Of a DNA stretch of 64,000 nucleotides, positions 35,598-43,184 are shown in pieces. The notes below the pieces were generated by a model. The model was not told where the DNA came from, searched no databases, and saw nothing but the letters and a program-made list of their open reading frames with translations. Position numbers and translations under genes: made by a program. Source of the stretch: Rhizobiaceae bacterium (GTDB lineage: Bacteria > Pseudomonadota > Alphaproteobacteria > Rhizobiales > Rhizobiaceae); assembly GCA_023953845.1 (NCBI GenBank), contig JAMLJC010000001.1, positions 3,110,501-3,174,500 of the forward strand. Direction: 5' to 3'. Within the stretch, counting starts at the first letter, position 1; each line of letters starts with the position of its first letter.

Positions 35598-37103
35598 TCA
35601 TCCCCGCTCCGCACCCGCCGTTGGAAAGAACTCATGCCAGCGGCGCGAAACTTGCCGCTTGATCTCGTCCGTCATCTTCAGCTCGGCGCCCCACTCCCGG
35701 TCGGTCTCGCTCCCGATCTTACGGGTGGCGTCGAAGCCGACCTTGCCGCCCAACCCGGGCAGCGGCGAAGCGAAGTCGAGTTGGTCGACCGGGGTGCGCT
35801 CGAGGAGCATCAGGTCGCGGGAGGGGTCCATGCGCGTAGCGAGCGCCCATGCCACGTCAGGCCAGGAGCGAATGTCGATGTCGGCGTCGACCACGACCAC
35901 GAGCTTGGTCATCGAGAATTGCGGCAGCAGCGACCAGAAACCCATCATCACCCGCCTTGCCTGCCCGGCATAGCGTTTGGCGATTGCGATCACGGCGATA
36001 CGATAGGAGCACGCTTCCGGCGGCAGCCATATGTCGACGACCTCGGGCAGTTGCTGGCGCAGCAGGGGGCTGAACAGCGTCGTCAGAACCTCTCCCAGAA
36101 CCGAGGGCTCGTCCGGCGCACGGGCGGTGAAGGTCGTCAGATAGTGCGCATCCTCGCGGATGAAGATGCGCTTCAGCGTGAAGACCGGGTACGGCGCGGG
36201 CGCGTTATAGTAGCCGGTATGGTCCCCGAACGGGCCTTCGATGGCGGTCTCGTGCGGCGACACCGTGCCCTCGAGCACGATCTCCGCGCTGGCCGGCACG
36301 TGAAGGGGAATGCTCGCGCAGGGCGCGAGCGCTGCGCGCCTGCCGCCGATCATTCCCGCCAGCGCCAGTTCCGTGACGCTTTCGGGCGCAGGCATCACCG
36401 CCGCGAGCAGCGTGGCCGGGTCGGCCCCGACGACGACCGCGACGGGCATTTCCTCGTTTCGCGCCTGCCACTGGCGATGATGCGCCGCGCCGCCGCGCAT
36501 CGGCAGCCAGCGCACGATCGCCTGGTCGCGGCCGATCACCTGCATACGATAGACGCCGAGATTGTAGCCGGCGGGGTCATCCTCGCCCGGCGGGCGGGTG
36601 ACCACCACCGGCCAGGTGATCAGCGGTCCGGCATCGCCCGGCCAGCAGCGCTGCACGGGAAGGATGGAGAAGTCCGGGTCGGCCTCGCCCCATCTGCGCG
36701 GCCGCCCCGCGATTCCCGGCCGCGCCAGCAGCGCGCCGCGCGCGGCCGGTAGCAGCGACCGCGCCTCGCGCAAGGTCTGCGGCGGGCGAGGCGACCGCAT
36801 CCACGCGAGCAGTTCGCCGAGCGACTTCAGCCCGTCCATGTCGGTGCCGAGACCACGGGCGACGCGCTCCGCCGTGCCGAAAAGATTGGCAACGACAGGA
36901 AAGCGCGCCGCCCCGCCCCGGTCATCGAGCGGTCTCGACAGGCGCAGCACGGGTCCCCGTGCGGCAATGACCCGCCGATGGAGCTCGGTGATCTCCAGCC
37001 GCATCGACACCGGGGCGCCGATCTCATGGATCATTCCCTCCTTCTTGAGGTGGGAGAGAAACGAGCCGAGATCGGGAAAGAGTGGCAGACGACGCTGGTG
37101 CAT
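35598..37103 (-). CDS. ubiD: UbiD family prFMN-dependent decarboxylase
   Basis: 501 residues from the ATG at 37101-37103, close to E. coli UbiD (497); an ATG at 37166 would add 21 unrelated residues and run into the regulatory box. Conserved features: NLFGTAERVARGLG, ITWPVVVTRPPGEDDPAGYN (prFMN/Mn region), IEGPFGDHTGYY and a C-terminal VVVDADIDIRSWPDVAWALA block. It decarboxylates the polyprenyl-hydroxybenzoate ring. Most genomes carry one ubiD; a copy placed beside ubiTUV and an NnrR-type box suggests an anaerobic paralogue, which needs a genome to confirm. Some UbiD paralogues act on other aromatic acids. Confidence 0.88.
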   Translation of the reverse strand: MHQRRLPLFPDLGSFLSHLKKEGMIHEIGAPVSMRLEITELHRRVIAARGPVLRLSRPLDDRGGAARFPVVANLFGTAERVARGLGTDMDGLKSLGELLAWMRSPRPPQTLREARSLLPAARGALLARPGIAGRPRRWGEADPDFSILPVQRCWPGDAGPLITWPVVVTRPPGEDDPAGYNLGVYRMQVIGRDQAIVRWLPMRGGAAHHRQWQARNEEMPVAVVVGADPATLLAAVMPAPESVTELALAGMIGGRRAALAPCASIPLHVPASAEIVLEGTVSPHETAIEGPFGDHTGYYNAPAPYPVFTLKRIFIREDAHYLTTFTARAPDEPSVLGEVLTTLFSPLLRQQLPEVVDIWLPPEACSYRIAVIAIAKRYAGQARRVMMGFWSLLPQFSMTKLVVVVDADIDIRSWPDVAWALATRMDPSRDLMLLERTPVDQLDFASPLPGLGGKVGFDATRKIGSETDREWGAELKMTDEIKRQVSRRWHEFFPTAGAERG

Positions 37104-37152
37104 AAAACGGCCCGGAACGCAAAATCGATGGCACGGCGCTGCGGAGAGTTCT

Positions 37153-37166
37153 TTGCGAAATCGCAA
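37153..37166. promoter_or_regulatory. NnrR/Fnr-type box TTGCG-N4-CGCAA (ubiD-ubiT)
   Basis: TTGCGAAATCGCAA is a perfect match to the TTGCG-N4-CGCAA site reported for NnrR-type regulators in denitrifying alphaproteobacteria; the dyad extends to CTTTGCGA-AA-TCGCAAAG (37151-37168). It lies between the divergent ubiD (start 37103) and ubiT (start 37298). The regulator encoded at 39792 is the obvious candidate to bind it. Confidence 0.75.
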
Positions 37167-37297
37167 AGAGGCGCGTTTCGGGGTGCGTTAAAAATATGAC
37201 GATGCAGGGAGGCGGTGTCGGTACGGATGATCGGCAAAACCATCGGACTTGGCACAGCACGGTTGCCACTGCTCGCGGCCGGCCGGGCGGGCGCGAA

Positions 37298-37840
37298 ATG
37301 ACGGCGGGCTTTGTGGAGGCCAGGTTGCCGGATTTCGTCAACCGCCTGCTCCCTGCATTCGCGGGACTGCCGCTCGGCCCGATGCTGACGCTCTCGCTGC
37401 GCGCCCTGGCAAGGCGCCGGCCGGCTCTGTTCGAACGGCTGGGCGAGCACCGCCGCGAACGTTACTTCATCGATCCCGTCGATCTCGCCTTCGCCTTCAC
37501 GGTCGTCCCCGACGGGGAACAGGCGATTGTGCAGGCCGCCCGCAAGAGCGAGGCGTCCACCTGCGGCGTCGTCATCCGCGGTCCGCTGCTCACCCTGCTG
37601 GCGCTGCTGGATGGCACGTTCGACGGCGACGCGCTGTTCTTCAACCGGGTCATCTCGATCAGCGGCCGCACCGAGGCTGTGCTGGCGCTGCGCAACGCCA
37701 TCGAGGACGCCGAGTTGCGTCCGTCCGATCTCGTCGGAGTCCGCGGGACACTGGCGCGGCTGCTTGATGCCGGCATACTCGGCGGGCTCGACACGGCGCG
37801 CCGTTTCGCGGCCTCGGCGCCTGCGAGGCGAGAGTCGTGA
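37298..37840 (+). CDS. ubiT: UbiT-like SCP2-domain lipid carrier for anaerobic ubiquinone synthesis
   Basis: 180 residues from the ATG at 37298; the frame is open back to 37196 but 180 matches E. coli UbiT (174). It is an SCP2 sterol-carrier fold: N-terminal hydrophobic helix LPDFVNRLLPAFAGLPL, strands through DLAFAFTVVPD and GVVIRGPLLTLLALLDG, then DALFFNRVISISGRTEAVLALRNAI. The last block is the UbiT signature (LFFQR..I.GDTELGL.VKN in E. coli). UbiT binds isoprenoid intermediates in the oxygen-independent ubiquinone complex. It is followed at once by ubiU and ubiV, which confirms the assignment. Confidence 0.9.
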   Translation: MTAGFVEARLPDFVNRLLPAFAGLPLGPMLTLSLRALARRRPALFERLGEHRRERYFIDPVDLAFAFTVVPDGEQAIVQAARKSEASTCGVVIRGPLLTLLALLDGTFDGDALFFNRVISISGRTEAVLALRNAIEDAELRPSDLVGVRGTLARLLDAGILGGLDTARRFAASAPARRES

Positions 37841-37854
37841 CCGGCGGATCGCCT

Positions 37855-38838
37855 ATGGAACTCGTCTGCCCCGCCGGCACGCCGGTGGCGCTGCGGGCGG
37901 CCGTTCAGGCGGGCGCCGGCGCCGTCTATTGCGGCTTCCGCGACGGGACAAATGCAAGGAACTTCCCCGGCCTCAACTTTTCAGTCGCCGAAATGGCCGA
38001 AGGCGTCCGCTTCGCCCACGCTCACGGCGCCAGGGTGCTGGTCGCCATCAACACCTTCGCGCGCGTCGGGGAGGTCGACCTCTGGCTGGGGGCGGTCGAC
38101 GCGGCGGCGGCGTGCGGCGCTGACGCCATCATCGCCAGCGACGTCGCCGTACTCGACCATGTCGCCAGCAACCATCCGGAAGTTAACCTCCATCTGTCGG
38201 TGCAAGCTGCCGCTGCGACGCCCGAGGCGATCGGGTTCTACGCGAAGACCTTCGGCGTGCGGCGCGTCGTGCTGCCGCGTGTGCTCTCCGTGCAGGAAAT
38301 CGCAGCGCTGAACAGGAACGTCGACGTCGAAACGGAGGCGTTCGTGTTCGGCGGCCTCTGTGTCATGATCGAAGGGCGCTGCCATCTCTCCTCCTATGCC
38401 ACTGGAAGGTCGCCCAACCTCAACGGCGTCTGCTCGCCGCCCGAGGCGGTGAGCTACGACGAGGATCGCCACGGCGTGGCGGCGAGGCTTTCCGGCTTCA
38501 CGATCGACCGCTACGCGCAGGGCGAGCCGACCGGCTATCCCACGCTCTGCAAGGGGCGATTCAGGGCCGGCGACAAGACCGGCTACCTGTTCGAAGATCC
38601 CGTCAGCCTCAACGCCGGTTCGCTGATCGCCGGACTGAAGGCCGCCGGCGTCACCGCGCTCAAGATCGAGGGGCGCCAGCGCGGCAAGGCCTATGTCGGC
38701 GAGGTGGTGCGCGCCTTCCGCAGGGCGCTCGACGCGGTCGAAATGGGAAGCGACGCGGTGGAAATCGATCGCATCCTCGCCGGCCAGTCCGAGGGCGGCA
38801 GGCAGACCACCGGCGCCTACAAGAAGACATGGAGGTGA
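37855..38838 (+). CDS. ubiU: UbiU, [4Fe-4S] U32-family protein of oxygen-independent ubiquinone hydroxylation
   Basis: 327 residues. The start at 37855 gives MELVCPAG, matching the E. coli N-terminus; an overlapping GTG at 37837 (GTGA with the ubiT stop) is possible. With this start the cluster cysteines fall at 169, 176, 193 and 232, the same numbers as in E. coli UbiU. The U32 barrel includes VYCGFRDGTNARNFPGLNFS and LHLSVQAAAATPEA. UbiU and UbiV together hydroxylate the ubiquinone ring without O2, using prephenate as oxygen source in E. coli. It should be a cytoplasmic heterodimer with the next product. Confidence 0.95.
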   Translation: MELVCPAGTPVALRAAVQAGAGAVYCGFRDGTNARNFPGLNFSVAEMAEGVRFAHAHGARVLVAINTFARVGEVDLWLGAVDAAAACGADAIIASDVAVLDHVASNHPEVNLHLSVQAAAATPEAIGFYAKTFGVRRVVLPRVLSVQEIAALNRNVDVETEAFVFGGLCVMIEGRCHLSSYATGRSPNLNGVCSPPEAVSYDEDRHGVAARLSGFTIDRYAQGEPTGYPTLCKGRFRAGDKTGYLFEDPVSLNAGSLIAGLKAAGVTALKIEGRQRGKAYVGEVVRAFRRALDAVEMGSDAVEIDRILAGQSEGGRQTTGAYKKTWR

Positions 38839-38842
38839 GTCC

Positions 38843-39745
38843 ATGTCCGCGATCGCGCTGACGCTCGGGCCGGTCTTCTTCCACTGGCCGGCCGAACGGC
38901 TCGCCGATTTCTACCGCCGTATCGCCGACGAGGCTCCGGTCCAACGGGTCCATGTCGGCGAGGTCGTATGCGGCAAGCGCATGCCGTTCTCCGACCCGTG
39001 CTGGCCCGAAATCATCGAGCGTCTGGAGCGCGCCGGCAAGGAGGTCGTCCTCGCCACGCTCGCCGCGCCCGCCACGGTGCGCGAGCGCCGCAGCATAGCG
39101 GAGCTGTGCGGCGACGGGAGGCTCGTGGAAGTCAACGACTTCACCGCGCTTCCGGCCCGCTCCGGCAGGCCTTTCGTGGCCGGGCCGTTCCTCAATGTCT
39201 ACAACGAGGCGGCCGCGCGGTTCCTGGCGGGGCAGGGCGCGCGCGCCATCTGCCCGCCGGTGGAACTGTCGCTCGCCGCCGTCGGCGGCATGGCCGGGGC
39301 CTGCCCCGGCGTCGAGTTCGAAATGTTCGCCTTTGGCCGGCTGCCGCTGGCCATTTCGGGACGATGCTATCACGCCCGGCTCCACGGTCTGCACAAGGAT
39401 TCCTGCCAGTTCACCTGCGAGAGGGACGCGGACGGGCTGGCCGTCGACACGCTCGACGGTCAGGCCTTCCTCGCCATCAACGGCGTGCAGACGCTTTCCA
39501 GTCAGGTGCATGCATTCTGTCCGTCACCCGACGAGTTGGCCGGGCACGGAATCCGCCGTCTGCGCCTGTCGCCTCAGAGTTGCGACATGATCGAGGTGTC
39601 GAAGACCTACCGCGCTCTTCTCGACGGACAGGAAGAACTGGACAGCGCCCGCTTCATACTTTCCTGCCTCGACCTGCCGGGGAAGATGGTCGACGGCTAT
39701 GCCCGCGCCAGACCGGGATGGCATGCAGTGGCCGCGGTCGACTGA
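38843..39745 (+). CDS. ubiV: UbiV, [4Fe-4S] U32-family partner of UbiU
   Basis: 300 residues; GGAGGTGA overlapping the ubiU end is 4 nt before the ATG. U32 domain: LGPVFFHWPAERLADFYRRI, HVGEVVCGKRMPF and ISGRCYHARLHGLHKDSCQF. The four cysteines at 43, 175, 188 and 192 have the spacing of the E. coli cluster ligands (39, 180, 193, 197). It completes the ubiTUV set. It ends 46 bp from the convergent end of the Crp/Fnr regulator. Confidence 0.95.
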   Translation: MSAIALTLGPVFFHWPAERLADFYRRIADEAPVQRVHVGEVVCGKRMPFSDPCWPEIIERLERAGKEVVLATLAAPATVRERRSIAELCGDGRLVEVNDFTALPARSGRPFVAGPFLNVYNEAAARFLAGQGARAICPPVELSLAAVGGMAGACPGVEFEMFAFGRLPLAISGRCYHARLHGLHKDSCQFTCERDADGLAVDTLDGQAFLAINGVQTLSSQVHAFCPSPDELAGHGIRRLRLSPQSCDMIEVSKTYRALLDGQEELDSARFILSCLDLPGKMVDGYARARPGWHAVAAVD

Positions 39746-39791
39746 AAGGCAATGTCCGCTATCGCCTTTGCGCAAGACGGCGCCTCCGGAG

Positions 39792-40535
39792 TCAGCCGGG
39801 ACGACAGCCCGTGCGAAGCAGTGGGCACCTGACAGCCATCAGACGCTCGCGTCCGGCAAACTCGGCCAACCGGCTCATGTCGTTCACCACGACGGTGCCC
39901 TGCTCGATGCGCACGCCGACCGCCCGCAACCGCTGGAACGAGCGCGACAGGCTCTCCGGCTTCATGCCGAGCCGGCCTGCGATGAGGAGCTTCTCGTAGG
40001 GGAGGGCGATGGTGCAGGGCCCCTCCGCCACCGGCGCCAGCCCGATCAGGAAATTGGCGAGCCGCTGCGGGCCGGTGTGAGCCTTCAACTCCTCTATCTG
40101 GTCGACCAGGCCCTTGAGGTGCAGTGACGTGGATGCCAGCATTGCCAGGCCGATCTGCGGGTTGGATCGCGTCACTTCCACGATGCCGTGCGTCGGCACC
40201 GCCAGCAGGCGCGCGTCGGTTACCGTCTCGCCGCTCACCGGATAGGCGCCGCCGGTCAGGCAGGGCACTTCGGCAATGCAATCGCCGCGCGCGAACACGC
40301 CGACGACCACCTCGTCGCCTCCCACCGTCATGCGAAAGAGTTTCACCCAGCCGTCCAGCACGAGATAAAACGCCGTCGCCGGCTCGTCCTGCTCGAACAG
40401 GGTCGTGCGCCGCGGCCGCAGTTGCAGGTCCGACTGCGCCAGCAGGGCATCGAGCGCCTCCGGCGGCAGCGCTGAAAACATCGGCGCGGTACGGATCGCC
40501 TTGCGGTCATGCGGATCGATGTATCGCTCGTTCAT
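39792..40535 (-). CDS. Crp/Fnr family regulator, NnrR/DNR-like
   Basis: 247 residues. An N-terminal cyclic-nucleotide-binding fold (about 18-130: FEQDEPATAFYLVLDGWVKL, FARGDCIAEVPCLTGG) is followed by a long dimerisation helix and a C-terminal winged helix (about 165-235). The recognition region is EKLLIAGRLGMKPESLSRSFQRLRAVGV. It has no N-terminal cysteine cluster, so it is not an Fe-S Fnr; the NnrR/DNR/NarR branch senses NO through heme. The ESLSR-F recognition helix is of the kind found in regulators that bind TTGCG or TTGAC half-sites. Such boxes flank its promoter and the ubiD-ubiT promoter. It probably activates the NOR-like operon and ubi genes when NO is present. Confidence 0.85.
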   Translation of the reverse strand: MNERYIDPHDRKAIRTAPMFSALPPEALDALLAQSDLQLRPRRTTLFEQDEPATAFYLVLDGWVKLFRMTVGGDEVVVGVFARGDCIAEVPCLTGGAYPVSGETVTDARLLAVPTHGIVEVTRSNPQIGLAMLASTSLHLKGLVDQIEELKAHTGPQRLANFLIGLAPVAEGPCTIALPYEKLLIAGRLGMKPESLSRSFQRLRAVGVRIEQGTVVVNDMSRLAEFAGRERLMAVRCPLLRTGCRPG

Positions 40536-40583
40536 CGTTCCGTTCTCCCCATTTCAACCGACCACATCCGCCGGCGCGGAACT

Positions 40584-40597
40584 TTGCGCAAACGCAA
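40584..40597. promoter_or_regulatory. NnrR-type box TTGCG-N4-CGCAA (regulator/NOR operon)
   Basis: TTGCGCAAACGCAA is a perfect TTGCG-N4-CGCAA dyad, 48 bp upstream of the regulator start (40535). It has the same arms as the box at 37153. The position suits autoregulation of the Crp/Fnr gene, with possible effect on the divergent operon at 40706. Confidence 0.75.
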
Positions 40598-40630
40598 GCA
40601 ACGGAACGATTCCGCTGCGCGGCGGACTGC

Positions 40631-40644
40631 TTGACTTCGGTCAA
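40631..40644. promoter_or_regulatory. Fnr/DNR-type box TTGAC-N4-GTCAA upstream of the NOR-like operon
   Basis: TTGACTTCGGTCAA is a perfect Fnr-like dyad. Its centre is 68 bp before the ATG at 40706 and 47 bp from the centre of the TTGCG box. An activator at about -41.5 would place the transcription start near 40679, leaving a 27-nt leader with a strong AGGAGG site. Confidence 0.7.
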
Positions 40645-40705
40645 GTGTTCCGCGCGAGCGCCTCTGTTACGTCAGAACGCAGATCGGTTTCTTCAGGAGG
40701 ACACG

Positions 40706-40870
40706 ATGAGCGATCGCCCGGAAGCGGAGGCGAAGCCGGAGAAAATACCGGCGATGCAGCAGCTTCTCGACAATCCGTTCCTGCTGCTTTTCATCGGGAT
40801 CACCATTCCGACCGTGCTGTACATCGTGTGGGGCGTGATGGAAGTCGCGTCCATCCCGATCGCTCCCTGA
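40706..40870 (+). CDS. 54-residue single-span membrane protein of the NOR-like operon
   Basis: A perfect AGGAGG lies 5 nt before the ATG. The product has a charged cytoplasmic N-terminus (about 1-22), one hydrophobic helix (PFLLLFIGITIPTVLYIVWG, about 23-42) and a short tail. It is the first gene of the operon, 21 bp before the CuA subunit. Small one-helix subunits are common in heme-copper oxidases (CcoQ, subunit IIa of ba3), so I infer an accessory subunit. It has no recognisable motif. Confidence 0.8.
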   Translation: MSDRPEAEAKPEKIPAMQQLLDNPFLLLFIGITIPTVLYIVWGVMEVASIPIAP

Positions 40871-40891
40871 TCGCCGCCGGAGGATACGGAC

Positions 40892-41425
40892 ATGGCCATC
40901 TCGCCTCCCGAAAACAGACTCTGGTGGAAGGAGCCGATCGAGCGTGTCGAGATCGGCTGGATCGTCGTCGCCTTCCTCTGGGGGCTGTTCATGTTCTTCT
41001 TCATGATTGCCTGGCATTTCATCGGCGGACAGAACCTGTCGACGGAGACCTACCGCATCAAGCCGGAGGCTTATGAGGAAAAGGTTCTCGCCTTCGCCGA
41101 GCAGTTCCAGGTCGGCGAAGACGTGGGCGTGCCGGTGGTGCGCCCGCCTGCCGGCGAGGACGTCTACCTGCTTGCGCGGCTCTGGGAATGGTGGCCGATC
41201 CTCGAGCTCAAGAAGGGGCAGAGCTATCGCATCCATCTTTCGACGCTGGACTGGCAGCACGGCTTCTCGCTGCAGCCGGTCAACATCAACATCTCCGTTC
41301 ATCCCGGCTACGAGCAGATCATCACGCTGACGCCGACCGAGGCTGGCGAGTTCGGCATCGCCTGCAACGAATATTGCGGCATCGGACATCACCTGATGAC
41401 CGGCCGCATCCGCGTCGTCGAATAG
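40892..41425 (+). CDS. CuA-containing subunit II of a heme-copper oxidase / NO reductase
   Basis: 177 residues with one N-terminal membrane anchor (GWIVVAFLWGLFMFFFMIAW, about 22-41) and a periplasmic cupredoxin domain. The complete CuA ligand set is present: His123 (WQHGFSLQ), Cys158, Glu160, Cys162, His166 and Met169 in CNEYCGIGHHLM. A single anchor and short length resemble subunit II of B-type (ba3) oxidases and of CuA-type NO reductases (NorS in norSY). It should accept electrons from a cytochrome c or cupredoxin. It lies 12 bp before subunit I. Confidence 0.92.
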   Translation: MAISPPENRLWWKEPIERVEIGWIVVAFLWGLFMFFFMIAWHFIGGQNLSTETYRIKPEAYEEKVLAFAEQFQVGEDVGVPVVRPPAGEDVYLLARLWEWWPILELKKGQSYRIHLSTLDWQHGFSLQPVNINISVHPGYEQIITLTPTEAGEFGIACNEYCGIGHHLMTGRIRVVE

Positions 41426-41437
41426 GCGGAGGGGACC

Positions 41438-43165
41438 ATGACAGCCATAGACGCATCCTACGCCGGCGCGCCGGCATCCGCGGCGGCCTTCCGCACCTGC
41501 CGCTTCACGGGCCTGAAGGTCGACATCGCCGCGCAGCGCCTCATCAAGGCCAATGCGGTGGCGGCGATCGTCTTCCTCGCGATCGGCGGCCTGATGGGCC
41601 TGCTGGTCGCGCTCACCCGTTGGCCGGCGATACAGTTGCTGCCGTCGGAGTGGTTCTACCTCATCCTCACGGGGCACGGTGCCAATGTGCTTCTGTTCTG
41701 GATCATTTTCTTCGAGATCGCGCTCCTCTACTTCGCCTCCGCCGTCCTGCTCGGCTCCAGGCTCGCCGCGCCGCGTTTCGGCTGGGCCGCCTTCGTGCTG
41801 ATGGTGCTGGGAGCGATCATGACGAACGTGGCGGTATTCCAGGGCGATTCGAGCGTGATGTTCACCTCCTATCCGCCGATGCAGGCCGCGCCGCACTTCT
41901 ATCTCGGCCTGATCGTCTTCGCGGTCGGGGCGCTCATCGGCGTCTTCGTCTTCTTCGGCACGCTGGTCGTCGCGCACGCCGAGCGCACCTATGAGGGCTC
42001 GATACCGCTGGTCACCTTCGGCGCGCTGACGGCGGCCATCATCGCCGTCTTCACGCTGGCCTCTGGCGCCATCATCCTGATCCCGACCTTCCTGTGGTCG
42101 CTGGGGCTGATCGCAGAGATCGACCCGCTGATGTACAAGGTCATCTGGTGGGGGATGGGCCATTCCTCGCAGCAGATCAACGTGGCCGCGCATGTGTCGG
42201 TCTGGTATGCGATCGGCGCGCTCACCATCGGCGCCAAGCCGCTGTCGGAGAAGGTCAGCCGCACCGCCTTCCTGCTCTACATCCTGTTCCTGCAACTCGC
42301 CTCGGCGCACCATCTGCTCGCCGATCCGGGTATGAGCGCCACGTGGAAGATCGTCAACACCAGCTACATGCTGTACCTGGCCGTGCTCGGGTCGCTGATC
42401 CACGGACTTACGGTTCCCGGTGCGCTGGAGGCGGCGCAGCGCCGCAACGGCTACACCAAGGGCGCGTTCGAGTGGCTGCGCAAGGCTCCGTGGGGCAATC
42501 CGGCCTTCGCGGGCATGTTCCTGTCGCTGGTCATGTTCGGCTTCATCGGCGGCATCTCCGGCGTCGTGCTCGGCACCGAGCAGCTCAACCTCCTGATGCA
42601 CAACACCATCTACGTGCCGGGACACTTCCACGGCACGGTGGTGGCCGGCACCACGCTCGCCTTCATGGCGATGACCTACTACGTGCTGCCGCTGGTCTTC
42701 CAGCGCGACATCATCTGGCCGAAGCTGGCGCGCTGGCAGCCCTACCTGTTCGGGCTGGGGGCGGCCGGCATCTCGCTGTTCATGATGGGCGCCGGCACGC
42801 TGGGGGTTCCGCGCCGCCACTGGGACATCTCTCTCACCGACGCCATCCATCCCTTCGAGCTGCCTTCTGGCGGGTTCCTGATGATGGGCCTCAACGGGTT
42901 GTCGGCGGTCGTCGCCTCGATCGGCGGCATCCTCTTCGTCCTCATCGCGGTCGGCACCGTGCTGTGGGGCAAGCGCCTCGATCGGGGCGACGCGCCGCTG
43001 ACGTTCCCGCTGCACAAGAAGGCGGCCGTCGTCGCCGAGTATGGCAGCCACGCGACGATCAAGCTGCCGGGGACGATCATCCTGGTCACGATCTTCTTCG
43101 TGTCCTTCGTCCTCTACTACTTCGTCAACTGGAAGTACCTGTCAGAAATCTGGCTGCTGCGCTGA
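41438..43165 (+). CDS. Heme-copper catalytic subunit I lacking the cross-linked Tyr; putative sNOR/eNOR-type nitric oxide reductase
   Basis: 575 residues with about 12-14 membrane spans. Heme and metal ligands are all visible: His80 (TGHGANVLLFW), His242, the pair His291-His292 (ASAHHLLADPG), His396 and His398 (VPGHFHGTVV). In oxygen reductases the helix carrying the first CuB His reads HPxVY, the Tyr being cross-linked. Here it is HSSQQ (242-246), with Gln246 at that position. Loss of this Tyr is a mark of NO reductases. VPGHFH and the overall length are B-type-like, unlike cNorB. With the CuA subunit, SCO and NnrR-type boxes, an NorY (sNOR) or eNOR-like enzyme is most likely. An odd oxygen reductase cannot be excluded. 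Confidence 0.85.
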   Translation: MTAIDASYAGAPASAAAFRTCRFTGLKVDIAAQRLIKANAVAAIVFLAIGGLMGLLVALTRWPAIQLLPSEWFYLILTGHGANVLLFWIIFFEIALLYFASAVLLGSRLAAPRFGWAAFVLMVLGAIMTNVAVFQGDSSVMFTSYPPMQAAPHFYLGLIVFAVGALIGVFVFFGTLVVAHAERTYEGSIPLVTFGALTAAIIAVFTLASGAIILIPTFLWSLGLIAEIDPLMYKVIWWGMGHSSQQINVAAHVSVWYAIGALTIGAKPLSEKVSRTAFLLYILFLQLASAHHLLADPGMSATWKIVNTSYMLYLAVLGSLIHGLTVPGALEAAQRRNGYTKGAFEWLRKAPWGNPAFAGMFLSLVMFGFIGGISGVVLGTEQLNLLMHNTIYVPGHFHGTVVAGTTLAFMAMTYYVLPLVFQRDIIWPKLARWQPYLFGLGAAGISLFMMGAGTLGVPRRHWDISLTDAIHPFELPSGGFLMMGLNGLSAVVASIGGILFVLIAVGTVLWGKRLDRGDAPLTFPLHKKAAVVAEYGSHATIKLPGTIILVTIFFVSFVLYYFVNWKYLSEIWLLR

Positions 43166-43184
43166 ACGATCGGGAGGCACAGTC

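Noticed and set aside
37855..39745. Collagenase-like U32 peptidases
   Set aside because: The pair has the four-Cys sets of UbiU and UbiV and follows a UbiT-like gene, so the ubiquinone role is preferred to protease.
40667..43051. 794-codon open frame on the minus strand
   Set aside because: It is antisense to the CuA and heme-copper subunits. The His/Arg/Asp-rich composition is typical of a shadow of membrane-protein genes.
41438..43165. Ordinary ba3 or cbb3 oxygen reductase
   Set aside because: The cross-linked Tyr of the HPxVY motif is missing, there is no CcoO/CcoP gene, and the operon is preceded by NO-regulator-type boxes.
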